DNA of 64,000 nt from CAYSRC01 sp964446385 (GCA_964446385.1 CAYUOH010000003.1:133382-197381); one strand, 5' to 3'. Counted from the stretch's first letter, positions 41,638 to 50,907 are shown. Notes: a model not told the origin generated them from the sequence alone. Numbers and translations are program-made.

Positions 41638-43502
41638 TGTATACATCTTGTGAGGCATTGCGCGCTGACATCGACAAGTACACCGCGGAACTTCAGTCCA
41701 AATTCAACGGCATTGACGGCAAACGATATGTCATGCTCTGCGGCGGCACCGGCTGTATGGCCGGCGGCACCATGAACCTCAAGAAAGAGTTCGAGCGTCT
41801 TGTCGACGCCAACAACCTCAAAAACGAGGTTGAGATTCGCGTTGTCGGTTGCTTTGGCATGTGCAGTCAGGGTCCCTTCGTCCGTATCTTCCCCGAGGAT
41901 GTCCTTTACCGTCTGGTAAAACCCGAAGATATCGAAGAGATTGTAACAAAAGATCTTATGGGTCACGAGACCGTAGACCGTCTGGTTTACGAGGACCCCA
42001 ACACCAAAGAGAAATTCTCCAAGATGGAGGATATCCCCTACTATCGAAAACAAAAGCGTATCGCCCTGCACGGCTGCGGCGTTATCGATCCCAATAAGAT
42101 AGAAGAAGCTCTCGGCTGCGGCGGCTATAAGGGCTTGTTGAACGCCCTTTCCATGACGCCCGCTGAGGTTGTCAAGCTTGTTTCCGATTCCGGTCTTCGC
42201 GGGCGCGGCGGCGGCGGATTCCCCACCGGCAGAAAATGGCAGTTTGCGGCCGCTGAAAAGAGTGCCATCAAATATGTCGTCTGCAACGGTGACGAGGGTG
42301 ATCCCGGTGCATTCATGGACCGCAGTGTCCTTGAGGACAACCCCCTTGCCGTTATCGAAGGCATGGCCATTGCAGGCTACGCCATAGGTGCCAGCGAAGG
42401 TTATTTCTACATCCGTGCCGAGTATCCCCGCGCAGTTGATCATATCAACGCCACAATCAAACGTGCCGAAGAAATCGGTCTTCTGGGTGACAATATCATG
42501 GGCACAGGTTTCAGCTTCCATGCCCATGTTCGTCTGGGCGCAGGCGCATTCGTCTGCGGTGAGGAAACTGCTTTGCTGAACTCCATCATGGGTCAGCGCG
42601 GTACTCCCCGTCCCCGTCCTCCTTTCCCTGCTGTCAAGGGTCTGTGGGACATGCCCACCATTGTCAACAACGTTGAAACACTGGCCACCGTTCCCTACGT
42701 TCTCCGCGAAGGTCTCGACGCATTCACATGCTACGGCACCGAGCGCAGCAAAGGCACCAAGGTCTTCTGCCTGGGCGGCAAGGTCAATAACGTCGGCCTC
42801 GTCGAGGTTCCCATGGGTACCACCCTTCGCGAACTGATTTACGATATCGGTGGCGGAATACAGAACGGCAAAAAGTTCAAGGCCATCCAGACCGGAGGCC
42901 CTTCCGGCGGCTGCCTTACCGAGGAATTCCTTGATACTCCTATTGATTTCGACAACATGGTTGCTGCAGGCTCTATGATGGGCTCAGGCGGCGCCATCGT
43001 AATGGATGAAGACAACTGCATGGTCGATGTTGCAAAATTCTATATGGGATTTATCTGCGACGAAAGCTGCGGTAAGTGCACACCCTGCCGTATAGGCACC
43101 AAGCGCATGCTTGAAATCCTGAACCGTATAACAAGCGGCCAGGGTACTATGAAGGATTTTGACGAGCTTGAGCAACTGGGCGAAGCCGTACGCAACAACA
43201 GCCTGTGCGCCCTCGGCCAAACCTCCGCTAATCCCATACAGTCTACAATTAAACATTTCCGCGACGAATATCTTGCCCACATCATCGACAAGAAGTGCCC
43301 GACTCACGTCTGCAAAGACATGATTCAGTACCACATCGACCCCGAGAAGTGCAAGAAGTGCAGCATGTGCGCCCGCAACTGCCCCACTTCGACTATCCAC
43401 GGGGAAGCCGGCAAGACAGTGTTCGAGATCGACACCGCCAAGTGCATCAAGTGCGGAATGTGCATGAGTACCTGCAAGTTTGGCGCAGTGTACGTTGAAT
43501 AA
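41637..43502 (+). CDS. NAD-dependent [FeFe]-hydrogenase, NuoF-like flavoprotein subunit
   Basis: This 621-residue subunit has an N-terminal thioredoxin-like [2Fe-2S] domain (CGGTGCMAGG, CFGMCSQGP), an FMN/NADH-binding NuoF core (GRGGGGFPTGRKW, NGDEGDPGAFMDRS, CGEETALLNSIMG), the [4Fe-4S] motif CGKCTPCRIGT and a C-terminal two-cluster ferredoxin (CKKCSMCARNCP, CIKCGMCMSTC). It exchanges electrons with NAD(H); in the electron-bifurcating type it also couples ferredoxin (HydB/HndC). Confidence 0.95.
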   Translation: MYTSCEALRADIDKYTAELQSKFNGIDGKRYVMLCGGTGCMAGGTMNLKKEFERLVDANNLKNEVEIRVVGCFGMCSQGPFVRIFPEDVLYRLVKPEDIEEIVTKDLMGHETVDRLVYEDPNTKEKFSKMEDIPYYRKQKRIALHGCGVIDPNKIEEALGCGGYKGLLNALSMTPAEVVKLVSDSGLRGRGGGGFPTGRKWQFAAAEKSAIKYVVCNGDEGDPGAFMDRSVLEDNPLAVIEGMAIAGYAIGASEGYFYIRAEYPRAVDHINATIKRAEEIGLLGDNIMGTGFSFHAHVRLGAGAFVCGEETALLNSIMGQRGTPRPRPPFPAVKGLWDMPTIVNNVETLATVPYVLREGLDAFTCYGTERSKGTKVFCLGGKVNNVGLVEVPMGTTLRELIYDIGGGIQNGKKFKAIQTGGPSGGCLTEEFLDTPIDFDNMVAAGSMMGSGGAIVMDEDNCMVDVAKFYMGFICDESCGKCTPCRIGTKRMLEILNRITSGQGTMKDFDELEQLGEAVRNNSLCALGQTSANPIQSTIKHFRDEYLAHIIDKKCPTHVCKDMIQYHIDPEKCKKCSMCARNCPTSTIHGEAGKTVFEIDTAKCIKCGMCMSTCKFGAVYVE

Positions 43503-43520
43503 TAAGGAAGGAGAAGAATA

Positions 43521-45302
43521 ATGAGCTTAATCAATATAAAGATTGAAGGCGTGCCCTTCCAGGTTGAAAACGGCATAACCGTTCTCGAAGCTGCCCGTCA
43601 GAGCGGGTTTGAGATTCCGACACTCTGCTCCTTCAACAATGGCGAATGCAACCCAGGTTCCTGCCGTGTATGCCTTGTAGAGGCAACTGGTTCCCGCGGT
43701 CTTGTAGCTTCCTGTGTTTACCCCGTAAGCGAGGGAATGGAAGTTACTATTTCCTCCCCCAAGGCCATCAAGGCCAGGCGCGCAAGCGTTGAGCTTTTGC
43801 TCAGCAACCACAGCCAGAACTGCCAGCAGTGTGAAAAGAACGGCAACTGTGAGCTTCTGAACGTCGCCAAGATAACCGGTGCCCGTGAGAATATGTTCCA
43901 GGGTGCCAAGACTCCCGTCACCGTCGACGAGATCAGCCCCAGCATCGTACGCGACACAAGTAAGTGCATTCTTTGCGGCCGCTGCGTGCAGCGCTGCATC
44001 AACGCCCACGGCAACGGCGTTCTCGGATTCGAGAACCGAGGCTTCAAAACTATTGTCAGCCCCGCCGGCAATGTCTCCCTTGTTAATTCCCCCTGCCTTA
44101 TGTGTGGACAGTGCGTTTCCGTATGTCCCACCGGCGCTCTCATGGAAAAGTCCGAAATTGACAACGTATACGCAGCTTTCGAGGCCGGCAAGCATGTTCT
44201 CGTTCAGACCGCTCCCGCAGTACGCGCAGCTCTGGGTGAAGAATTCGGTTTGCCGATAGGCACAGCCGTTACCGGAAAGATGGTCGCTGCCCTTCGCCGT
44301 CTCGGTTTTGAGAAGGTTTACGACACTAACTTCGGCGCTGACCTAACCATTATGGAAGAGGCTACAGAGCTTCTCGGCCGTATTAAGAACGGCGGCAAGC
44401 TGCCTATGATCACTTCCTGCAGCCCCGGTTGGATTAATTATGCAGAGATATACTATTCCGATCTTCTCGGTCACGTATCATCCTGCAAATCACCCCATCA
44501 GATGCAGGGTGCCATCCTTAAGAGCTATTATGCTCAGGTAAAAGGCATTGATCCCAAGGATATCTATGTGGTATCCATCATGCCCTGTACAGCCAAGAAG
44601 TTTGAAAAAGAACGTCCGCAGGAACGCGCCGTCGAGAATCTGCACGATGTAGACGCGGTTCTGACAGTACGAGAGCTCGGAGATATGATCAAGCGCGCCG
44701 GCATGAAGTTCAACCTGCTGCCTGATGAGGATTACGATCAGGATATAATGGGCGAATACACAGGCGCAGCCGTCATATTCGGTGTGACCGGCGGCGTTAT
44801 GGAGGCTGCCCTCCGTACTGCTTACTTTGTCCTTGAGGGCAAAGAGGCCGAGCCTGTTGTATTTAATAAGGTCCGCGGCTTTGACGATATCAGGGAAGCC
44901 AGCTATGAGCTCGGAGGCATGACTCTCAACATCGCCGTAACAAGCGGAATGAAGAACGCAAAGATCCTGCTGGACGACATCAGAGCCGGCAAGAGCAAAT
45001 ACCACTTCATCGAAATCATGGGCTGCCCCGGCGGCTGCATCAACGGAGGCGGTATGCCATATGTCCGTCCGCAGCTGCTGCCCAATGAGGGTCTGGACAT
45101 TCTCGACACCTACCGCATTAAGCGAGCCAATGCCCTTTACAGCGAGGACGAGCGCCAGGTAGTACGCCAGAGTCACAACAATCTTCAAATCAAGGAACTT
45201 TACGACAAGTTCCTTGGCGAGCCCAATTCCCACAAGGCGCACGAGTTACTTCATACAACCTATGAAGGCCGTGAGCCCTTCAGAACTGAGCAGAAGGCTT
45301 AA
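43521..45302 (+). CDS. hydA: [FeFe]-hydrogenase catalytic subunit
   Basis: This 593-residue enzyme has an N-terminal [2Fe-2S] domain, a His-Cys3 [4Fe-4S] site (HSQNCQQCEKNGNC), two ferredoxin clusters (CILCGRCVQRC, CLMCGQCVSVC), and the H-cluster motifs TSCSPGW (Cys300), MPCTAKKFE (Cys356) and EIMGCPGGCINGGGMP (Cys502, Cys506). The last motif ends GGGMP where GGGQP is the common form. It makes or oxidises H2 as part of the three-subunit complex with the two genes upstream. The maturases HydE, HydF and HydG are not in the window. Confidence 0.96.
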   Translation: MSLINIKIEGVPFQVENGITVLEAARQSGFEIPTLCSFNNGECNPGSCRVCLVEATGSRGLVASCVYPVSEGMEVTISSPKAIKARRASVELLLSNHSQNCQQCEKNGNCELLNVAKITGARENMFQGAKTPVTVDEISPSIVRDTSKCILCGRCVQRCINAHGNGVLGFENRGFKTIVSPAGNVSLVNSPCLMCGQCVSVCPTGALMEKSEIDNVYAAFEAGKHVLVQTAPAVRAALGEEFGLPIGTAVTGKMVAALRRLGFEKVYDTNFGADLTIMEEATELLGRIKNGGKLPMITSCSPGWINYAEIYYSDLLGHVSSCKSPHQMQGAILKSYYAQVKGIDPKDIYVVSIMPCTAKKFEKERPQERAVENLHDVDAVLTVRELGDMIKRAGMKFNLLPDEDYDQDIMGEYTGAAVIFGVTGGVMEAALRTAYFVLEGKEAEPVVFNKVRGFDDIREASYELGGMTLNIAVTSGMKNAKILLDDIRAGKSKYHFIEIMGCPGGCINGGGMPYVRPQLLPNEGLDILDTYRIKRANALYSEDERQVVRQSHNNLQIKELYDKFLGEPNSHKAHELLHTTYEGREPFRTEQKA

Positions 45303-45388
45303 AAAACAAAATAAGGACCCCTTTGGAGCGTTCACACAGGAATTAACGAAATAACTTGAGTGACGACTTCAAGCGGTGGTAACAGGAA

Positions 45389-45433
45389 AGCTGCCATGTA
45401 AGAGCATTATGCTCCTGCATGGCAGCTTTTTTT
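45389..45433 (+). terminator. Terminator of the hydrogenase operon
   Basis: AGCTGCCATG and CATGGCAGCT form a ten-base stem, with an inner AGAGCATTATGCTC pairing, followed by seven Ts. Confidence 0.9.
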
Positions 45434-45673
45434 ACGTTTTGAGAAAATTCTAAGTTTGCCGCGCTGATAGTGGCACCCTCCTCGTCTTTGGAAATAAAAT
45501 CGGTGCGATAGTATTTTAGATCAGCAGCGCAGCCCTTAAAATACTCGCTACCATAAGCACTCTTTCCTGTGATAACAGTTTTTTCGTATGGAAAGGACTA
45601 ATGGGTTTTTATCAAGGGTCAATGACATGCTACCTGTTTTCTGCTTTACTGTTAACGTGGAAATGAAAGCCAA
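45434..45673. other. Intergenic stretch without recognisable features
   Basis: No gene, hairpin or promoter stands out between the hydrogenase terminator and the remnant that begins at 45674. Confidence 0.4.
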
Positions 45674-45787
45674 TTAGTCTTTCTTCACAAAATCAACTTG
45701 AAATTCTTTGTATGGCAAAACGATATATCTGAAATTTGATGAAATATAGGCCGCTTTTTCTTGATTTTTTGATGCAGGTATTTATTT
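45674..45787 (-). pseudogene. Possible lost C-terminal tail of the DUF5011 gene
   Basis: Directly behind the stop of the next gene, in the same frame and after TAA AAA TAA, the sequence reads as a peptide ending YIVLPYKEFQVDFVKKD and a stop at 45674-45676. It looks protein-like and may have been the original C-terminus before nonsense changes, or it may be chance. Confidence 0.3.
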
Positions 45788-47149
45788 TTAATTTACCATT
45801 GAGTATTCATTCAGCCCTGATCCGTATTCTAAATCTATGGATATTATATTATCATTCGGAGCGCCTGTATCGATGTAGACAGTATTATTTTCGGAATAGT
45901 TATCCAGCGAACCGTCTTGGTTAATGATGGTGCGATCCCAATTCAAATCTGCGACCGTATTACGTCCGTTTACATTAATAAATGTCAAAACGCCTGTGCA
46001 CAATTCTTGATACCCCCAGGGCGATAAATGAGATTCAGTCATAAAATACACTCCGTTTTTTAATGAAAATTCATAAAGCATAATACCTCCAACTTCTTCC
46101 CATGCGCCGATAATATTGTCAAAAAAAACGTTGGGGTCTCCTATATCTTCTACAATGACATTCACCGTCTTTTCGGCTTTATTGCCCGCGCTGTCACTGA
46201 CAGATAAAATAAGCTGATATGTACCGGCTTTATTGATATCCACGTTGCCTTGTATGCTGACATTTTTTGTTTCGATCAAGCCATCGACCGCATCTGAAAC
46301 GGTTATGAACGAAAGGATATTGAATTCTTCACCGAAAGTTGCTTTGATCAGATCATCTGCCTTAATTTCCGGCGGTGTAGTATCAGCCACAATGACATTC
46401 ACCAACTTTGAAGCTTTATTGCCTTCTTTATCACTGACAGATAAAATAAGCTGATACGTACCGAATTTATTGACATCCACATTGCCTTGTACGCTGACAT
46501 TTTTTGTCTCGATCACACCATCGACCGCATCAGTAACGACTATTACTGAAAGAATATTAAATTCTTTCCCAACGGCTGTTTTAATCAAATCATCTACTTT
46601 AATTTTTGGCGGTATAGTATCAACTACCTTAATACCAAAAGTTAAATCTTTGCTTTTGTTCGTGTCGGTATTCGTTAAAGTATAGATGATGGTATATTCG
46701 CCCGGTACGTTGATATTGATTGAATTCTCCGCAACTTCAAAAGTGAATTTTTCAGCATCATTTCCGTCTAAGGATACGAATGTCAGAGGATCCAAAATAC
46801 TCCCTGCTTCAATTTCTTTCATTGATTGAGATAAATGGCCTGTTTGGAATATGAAGTATCCGAGTACATACAGAGAACCAATCATAACAATAGCAATTGC
46901 AATGACGATCACTGTTTTACTTGATTTCTTGTATTTCGCTTTTATCTGTGCTGGCTGTTTTATAATTTCATCAGATTTGTGATTTATTCCAACGATTTGA
47001 TCTGTTCCGTTTATTTCTTTTTTCTCCGCTGTTTCATTAACCATACCCTCTACAGCAGCATTATCAGATGAAACCGGCTCTTCACAATAGGGGCATATCT
47101 TAGCCTCCGTGCTGATTTCTTCATGACATGATTCACACTTCATATTCAT
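45788..47149 (-). CDS. Membrane protein with zinc ribbon and two DUF5011-type Ig-like repeats
   Basis: The 453-residue protein has an N-terminal zinc ribbon (CESCHEEISTEAKICPYC), a polar linker, one transmembrane helix (VIVIAIAIVMIGSLYVLGYF near 80), a first Ig-like domain, two almost identical Ig-like units of 79 residues (each with NILS...TDAVDG/SDAVDG and GTYQLILSVSD), and a C-terminal domain of unknown type. The zinc ribbon would be cytoplasmic and the repeats outside. Zn-ribbon plus TM plus extracellular domain is common in Clostridia. Function unknown. Confidence 0.75.
   Translation of the reverse strand: MNMKCESCHEEISTEAKICPYCEEPVSSDNAAVEGMVNETAEKKEINGTDQIVGINHKSDEIIKQPAQIKAKYKKSSKTVIVIAIAIVMIGSLYVLGYFIFQTGHLSQSMKEIEAGSILDPLTFVSLDGNDAEKFTFEVAENSININVPGEYTIIYTLTNTDTNKSKDLTFGIKVVDTIPPKIKVDDLIKTAVGKEFNILSVIVVTDAVDGVIETKNVSVQGNVDVNKFGTYQLILSVSDKEGNKASKLVNVIVADTTPPEIKADDLIKATFGEEFNILSFITVSDAVDGLIETKNVSIQGNVDINKAGTYQLILSVSDSAGNKAEKTVNVIVEDIGDPNVFFDNIIGAWEEVGGIMLYEFSLKNGVYFMTESHLSPWGYQELCTGVLTFINVNGRNTVADLNWDRTIINQDGSLDNYSENNTVYIDTGAPNDNIISIDLEYGSGLNEYSMVN
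46152..46625 (-). repeat. Tandem 237-bp coding repeat (two units)
   Basis: Units 46152-46388 and 46389-46625 encode the two DUF5011-like domains and are highly similar at the DNA level, for example both start ACAATGACATTCACC. This points to a recent duplication able to expand or contract by recombination. Confidence 0.7.
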
Positions 47150-47239
47150 TCACACCTTTCTAATTTTATCAAGATATTTTTAACGGTCGATGATAAACTG
47201 GTGTCTCTTTAAAAATTGTACTTTTTTAACCAATAAACG

Positions 47240-47700
47240 TCAATGTACATACGATACATCGTCACATCGCTCAACATTGATGCCAAGCACATCCTCCCTG
47301 CGTAGGATACGGCTAAAACAAAGTCTCTCATAAGAACCTTGCCCATGATACCAACTTTTATTGAGAAACTTCTGGTAGATAATAAACAATGTGAAATCAA
47401 AGGAAAGCTTTGCGGAAGATTCAACAGTAAAGACTATATCTCTTATGATCGGTGCCAATGCAAGATTTCGAATATTCGCGCTTGGCCGAATAATCTTGCG
47501 CATATGATTCATCGATTGCTCAATAAAGTTTTTAGCCGTAATCCGCACGCCTGCCTTGATTAATTTCTCATTGTACTTCGTCATGACTTCCACAAGCTCT
47601 GTATTCGATCGTTCTTTATGGTTCTGTTCTTCGTCCGGAATGAACTCCACAATATCATCAACCTTGAAATTGAGCACCCGGCATATTCAAATTATCTACA
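47240..47700 (-). pseudogene. Composite gene remnant with XRE (HTH_26) end
   Basis: The open frame of 145 residues starts LNFKVDDIVEFIPDEEQ, which matches the C-terminal end of small Cro/CI-type HTH_26 repressors. One base shift upstream restores ICRVLNF. It then continues with TELVEVMTKYNEKLIKAGV, similar to YCII-type proteins, and ends in sequence with no protein character. It looks like two gene fragments fused by deletion. No ribosome site is seen. Confidence 0.45.
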
Positions 47701-47737
47701 ACTGCATAGTCGCAGTGGAAATTCCAAAATTGGATGA

Positions 47738-47815
47738 AAAAGCGGCATAGCCGCTCATCACGGCTATGCCGGATTTTTTTAGGGACATTCAATCCCTATG
47801 ATAGGGCGCTTTTCA
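47738..47815 (-). repeat. Dispersed structured repeat, copy C (3' end of the flavodoxin gene)
   Basis: On the minus strand: GCGCCCTATCATAGGGATTGAATGTCCCT, then the hairpin CCGGCATAGCCG...CGGCTATGCCG and CTTTTTC. It has the same order of parts as copies A and B. The terminator loop is shorter but its stem is longer, so base pairing is conserved although sequence changed. Confidence 0.7.
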
Positions 47816-47829
47816 GAATCTTTTTTTAT

Positions 47830-48303
47830 TTACCCTAAATCAGCAACTTCCTGCAGCCTCTGCTCAGTCAGAATGCCATTCAGCATCCCGCCTTCAACAA
47901 ACACCGCGCCGGGTGCTGATGGCTTAAGCTCCGCTAAAGTGTTTCCGAGACGGCTTGATCCTGACGTAGCAAACATAACTATCTTCTTCCCTTTGAAACC
48001 ATATGATTCAAGGAAACTGTTTACAATCGTGGGTGCAACATACCACCAGATCGGAAAACCCAGATAGATTGTATTGTATGCGGCAATATCCACGTCTCCT
48101 GTTATTACCGACGGACGGAATGTCTTGTCGGTCATCTCCACCGAACTGCGCGACTGTTTATCACGCCAGTCGAGATCGGATTGAGTGTACTTTTCGGCGG
48201 GCTTAATCTCATAAAGGTCCCCGCCGGCAACCTTGGCAAGCTTTTCCGCGGCTTTAGCAGTAACCCCTGACGCGGAAAAATAAACGATCAGTTTGTCAGA
48301 CAT
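47830..48303 (-). CDS. Flavodoxin (Flavodoxin_4 type)
   Basis: This 157-residue protein starts KLIVYFSASGVTAKAAEKLA, the FMN phosphate loop of stand-alone flavodoxins, and has YLGFPIWWYVAPTIVNSFLE for the flavin ring. It is an electron carrier or NAD(P)H-linked quinone-type reductase. AGAGGTATAAC precedes the ATG. It ends at repeat copy C. Confidence 0.88.
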   Translation of the reverse strand: MSDKLIVYFSASGVTAKAAEKLAKVAGGDLYEIKPAEKYTQSDLDWRDKQSRSSVEMTDKTFRPSVITGDVDIAAYNTIYLGFPIWWYVAPTIVNSFLESYGFKGKKIVMFATSGSSRLGNTLAELKPSAPGAVFVEGGMLNGILTEQRLQEVADLG

Positions 48304-48335
48304 AGTTATACCTCTCTTTATTAGTATTAATCAAC

Positions 48336-49628
48336 CTAGGATATATAGCATACTCCCGGGCCTTTGAACGGGTCATCAGTGCCTTCGTACTCACAGTGAT
48401 ATCCAATCGATTCAAAAATATAAAGCAGATCCCAGCCGTTGTCGGTAATCTTTGCCCTGTAAATATCCGGAATCTCCGCATGAACAACCTTGTTTCGGGA
48501 GCGGCGGTTGAGTCTTGCCAGCTTTTTGCAGAGATCTTCATAAAGATTCTTTCTGTTTATGCTGTTTATATTCAGCATATCCAGAATCTTCACAACGGTG
48601 TTTTCCGGGTAGTATTTGTTCCTGAAGAAATTAAGGAAGACCTCATGATTAGTCTTTACAAGTCCGTTCAGTCTGTTGTAAGCCGCAATTAAAAACTCTT
48701 CCTTTAAAACAAACACTACACCTGTGTTACTGTGGAATGCAAAGCTTGAATCTTTATATCCGGCTTCACCTCGGGGAGCTCCCAGAGATATAAGAAGGTC
48801 CGTCATTTCGGAATTCCCGCAAAGCCTGAGATAGGGGCTTTGTGTACCGTCACCGGGATCCAGCTTGAATTCCCCGCTGTGCAGGCTGACGTATCCGGGT
48901 ATGTTTTCAGTGATAGCCATTTCAAATGCAGAGCTGTCAAGATCACTCCCGAAAGAACTGTGGTAATCGTTCACCAATCTTTCCACACGGCTGAAGTTTC
49001 CGGCAGCAAGGGCTCTCCAGATTGATTTGCGGATTTCGTCATCCGAAAATGCTTCGTCGTTTTCACGGTTTGCTCGGTATGCGGCAAGGTTATCCCGGAT
49101 TTTCAGATTAAGCTCATTCAGATTGGTATCGGGATTTTTCAAGTAATCCATATACGCCACGGCCAGTATATCCGCGCGTTCTGCGAGGAGCTCCATTTCC
49201 CCGGCTTTACCGTCTAGATACATCATATTGACGCTGTCTTTTTCCCGACTGCCTTTGATGATGTCGGCAGTGTCGTTTATTAGATTCTCCGCAGACGCCA
49301 TAATCTCATTATAAAAATTGCCGAAGAACGGCACACCGCAGTTTACCAGCATTGCTCCCCTTGATTTGATGTCCTCGTAAAGCCGTGCAATTTCTTCAGA
49401 CTCTGCTCTGAATTCGGAATGACATCCTACCCTGCGTAGAATGCGGGCGTTGTCGGTGCTGCTTCGTGTCAGGATTACATCCGCGGCTACCACTGACGCA
49501 GCATACACGGGCCCTAGAACGGCAGCTGCGGCCCAGGCTGCGTTCTGCAGCAGAAACACAAGCAGCATTGATGCAGGCAAAACTGTGGAATTAACTGTTA
49601 TAAGTTTATTTTTTGTGGATTTGTCCAT
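48336..49628 (-). CDS. Uncharacterised membrane-anchored protein
   Basis: I do not recognise this 430-residue protein. Two adjoining hydrophobic stretches near the start (residues 12-52, rich in Ala and Val) could anchor it in the membrane. The remainder is soluble and helical, with an acidic stretch and a region around residues 215-290 (AAGNFSRVERLVNDYHSSF, MTDLLISLGAPRGE) that resembles a degenerate ankyrin-type helix pattern. No catalytic motif is seen. It is separated from the flavodoxin by 32 bases on the same strand. Confidence 0.6.
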   Translation of the reverse strand: MDKSTKNKLITVNSTVLPASMLLVFLLQNAAWAAAAVLGPVYAASVVAADVILTRSSTDNARILRRVGCHSEFRAESEEIARLYEDIKSRGAMLVNCGVPFFGNFYNEIMASAENLINDTADIIKGSREKDSVNMMYLDGKAGEMELLAERADILAVAYMDYLKNPDTNLNELNLKIRDNLAAYRANRENDEAFSDDEIRKSIWRALAAGNFSRVERLVNDYHSSFGSDLDSSAFEMAITENIPGYVSLHSGEFKLDPGDGTQSPYLRLCGNSEMTDLLISLGAPRGEAGYKDSSFAFHSNTGVVFVLKEEFLIAAYNRLNGLVKTNHEVFLNFFRNKYYPENTVVKILDMLNINSINRKNLYEDLCKKLARLNRRSRNKVVHAEIPDIYRAKITDNGWDLLYIFESIGYHCEYEGTDDPFKGPGVCYIS

Positions 49629-49749
49629 AAATTATTCTTAGCTTTCTTTTTTGAAAGTAATTAATATTATAATACAAAATTACAAAAATATCTCCCTTCA
49701 ACTGAATGGAGACAATTATATTCAAGTCAGTTTTTCTTCAAACAAAATA

Positions 49750-49774
49750 CGGCAGCCCCTACTTGGGGCTGCCG
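49750..49774 (-). terminator. Terminator after rubrerythrin
   Basis: CGGCAGCCCC and GGGGCTGCCG form a ten-base stem; on the minus strand TATTTTGTTTG follows. It ends the redox-defence operon. Confidence 0.88.
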
Positions 49775-49788
49775 TTAATGAAGAGTAA

Positions 49789-50439
49789 TTAATAATTCTC
49801 TGCGTTGATCTCAAAGTATGCCTGAGGATGATCACATACCGGGCAGATATCCGGTGCCTTTGTACCAACTATGATGTGCCCGCAGTTACGGCATTGCCAA
49901 ACCTTTACCTCGCTCTTCGCGAATACTTCCTGCGCCTCAACATTATGAAGCAGTGCTCTGTAGCGCTCCTCGTGATGCTTCTCAATAGCAGCTACTTCGC
50001 GGAACTTTGTTGCCAGCGCAGTGAAGCCTTCTTTCTCAGCGGTCTTTGCGAAGCCTTCGTACATGTCGGTCCACTCATAGTTTTCACCGTCTGCCGCTGC
50101 AGTAAGATTCTCCGCTGTATTGCCGATACCGTTAAGTTCCTTGAACCACATTTTGGCATGCTCTTTTTCATTGTCAGCAGTCTTCAGGAACATATCTGAG
50201 ATCTGCTCAAAGCCTTCCTTCTTGGCAGTAGAGGCAAAATAAGTATACTTGTTCCTTGCCTGAGATTCACCGGCAAACGCAGCACCAAGGTTTTTCTCGG
50301 TCTGGGTTCCGGCATAAGGATTTGCCTTCTTTACTTCCTCAAGGTTGTCACCCTTTGCCTTGCAGATAGGACAGACAGGCTCAACGCCTACTTCAGCATC
50401 AAACACAAAATTGCATAATAAGCACTTATAGGTTTTCAT
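49789..50439 (-). CDS. Rubrerythrin with rubredoxin-like ends
   Basis: The protein (216 residues from ATG 50439) has an N-terminal rubredoxin-like CLLC/CPIC knuckle (residues 5-28), a ferritin-like diiron domain (GESQARNKYTYFASTAKKEG and EKEHAKMWFKEL), and a C-terminal rubredoxin domain with CRNCGH and CPVCDHP. It reduces hydrogen peroxide. An extra N-terminal rubredoxin-like knuckle makes it a reverse-plus-normal arrangement. A start at 50457 is possible. It is the last gene of the redox operon. Confidence 0.92.
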   Translation of the reverse strand: MKTYKCLLCNFVFDAEVGVEPVCPICKAKGDNLEEVKKANPYAGTQTEKNLGAAFAGESQARNKYTYFASTAKKEGFEQISDMFLKTADNEKEHAKMWFKELNGIGNTAENLTAAADGENYEWTDMYEGFAKTAEKEGFTALATKFREVAAIEKHHEERYRALLHNVEAQEVFAKSEVKVWQCRNCGHIIVGTKAPDICPVCDHPQAYFEINAENY

Positions 50440-50515
50440 TTTGTTTACTTCTTTCATGTTATTTTCGCCAGCGGATTTTTACTGGATTCTCCGGAAACTA
50501 ATAAGCTCGGGTTGT

Positions 50516-50890
50516 TTAAGCTTTCCAGAGTGAATGCAGGTTGCAATAAGCGTATACTGCCTCAACCTCGTCACCTTCACAGACGGAGAAACATACCTTC
50601 GGCTCATCGCCGGGCTTTAAAGCCTTGCGCTGATTGCCATATTTTGTCTGAAGGGAAACCCACTCGATGTAATGCTCCTGGAGCATAGGATGAGCGACGG
50701 AACCGACCGTAACAAATACCTTGTTGTCCTTTACCTCATATACAGGTACGTGCTTTTCGACGGCAGCATCCGTCGCGCCGGGGATGATCTCCTGCATCTC
50801 TTCCCCGCAGCAGATTACCGGAACACCGGTTTCCTTAACGATTGCAATGATCTGACCACAGAGTGCACAGCGATAAAACTTCATTTCCAT
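50516..50890 (-). CDS. Superoxide reductase (desulfoferrodoxin type)
   Basis: This 124-residue protein has an N-terminal desulforedoxin domain (YRCALCGQII, ICCGEEM) and the SOR domain with EKHVPVY (catalytic Glu/Lys), GSVAHPMLQEHYIEWV and CNLHSLW, which give the His4-Cys iron site. It reduces superoxide to peroxide without making O2, as anaerobes prefer; rubrerythrin next door removes the peroxide. GGAGG lies 8 bases upstream. Confidence 0.94.
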   Translation of the reverse strand: MEMKFYRCALCGQIIAIVKETGVPVICCGEEMQEIIPGATDAAVEKHVPVYEVKDNKVFVTVGSVAHPMLQEHYIEWVSLQTKYGNQRKALKPGDEPKVCFSVCEGDEVEAVYAYCNLHSLWKA

Positions 50891-50907
50891 AATATAATCC
50901 TCCGTTT

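Noticed and set aside
41610..42527. Open frame of 305 codons on the minus strand
   Set aside because: Antisense to the NuoF-like hydrogenase gene; same explanation. The minus-strand frames at 43527-44195 and 44490-45242 are likewise shadows of hydA.
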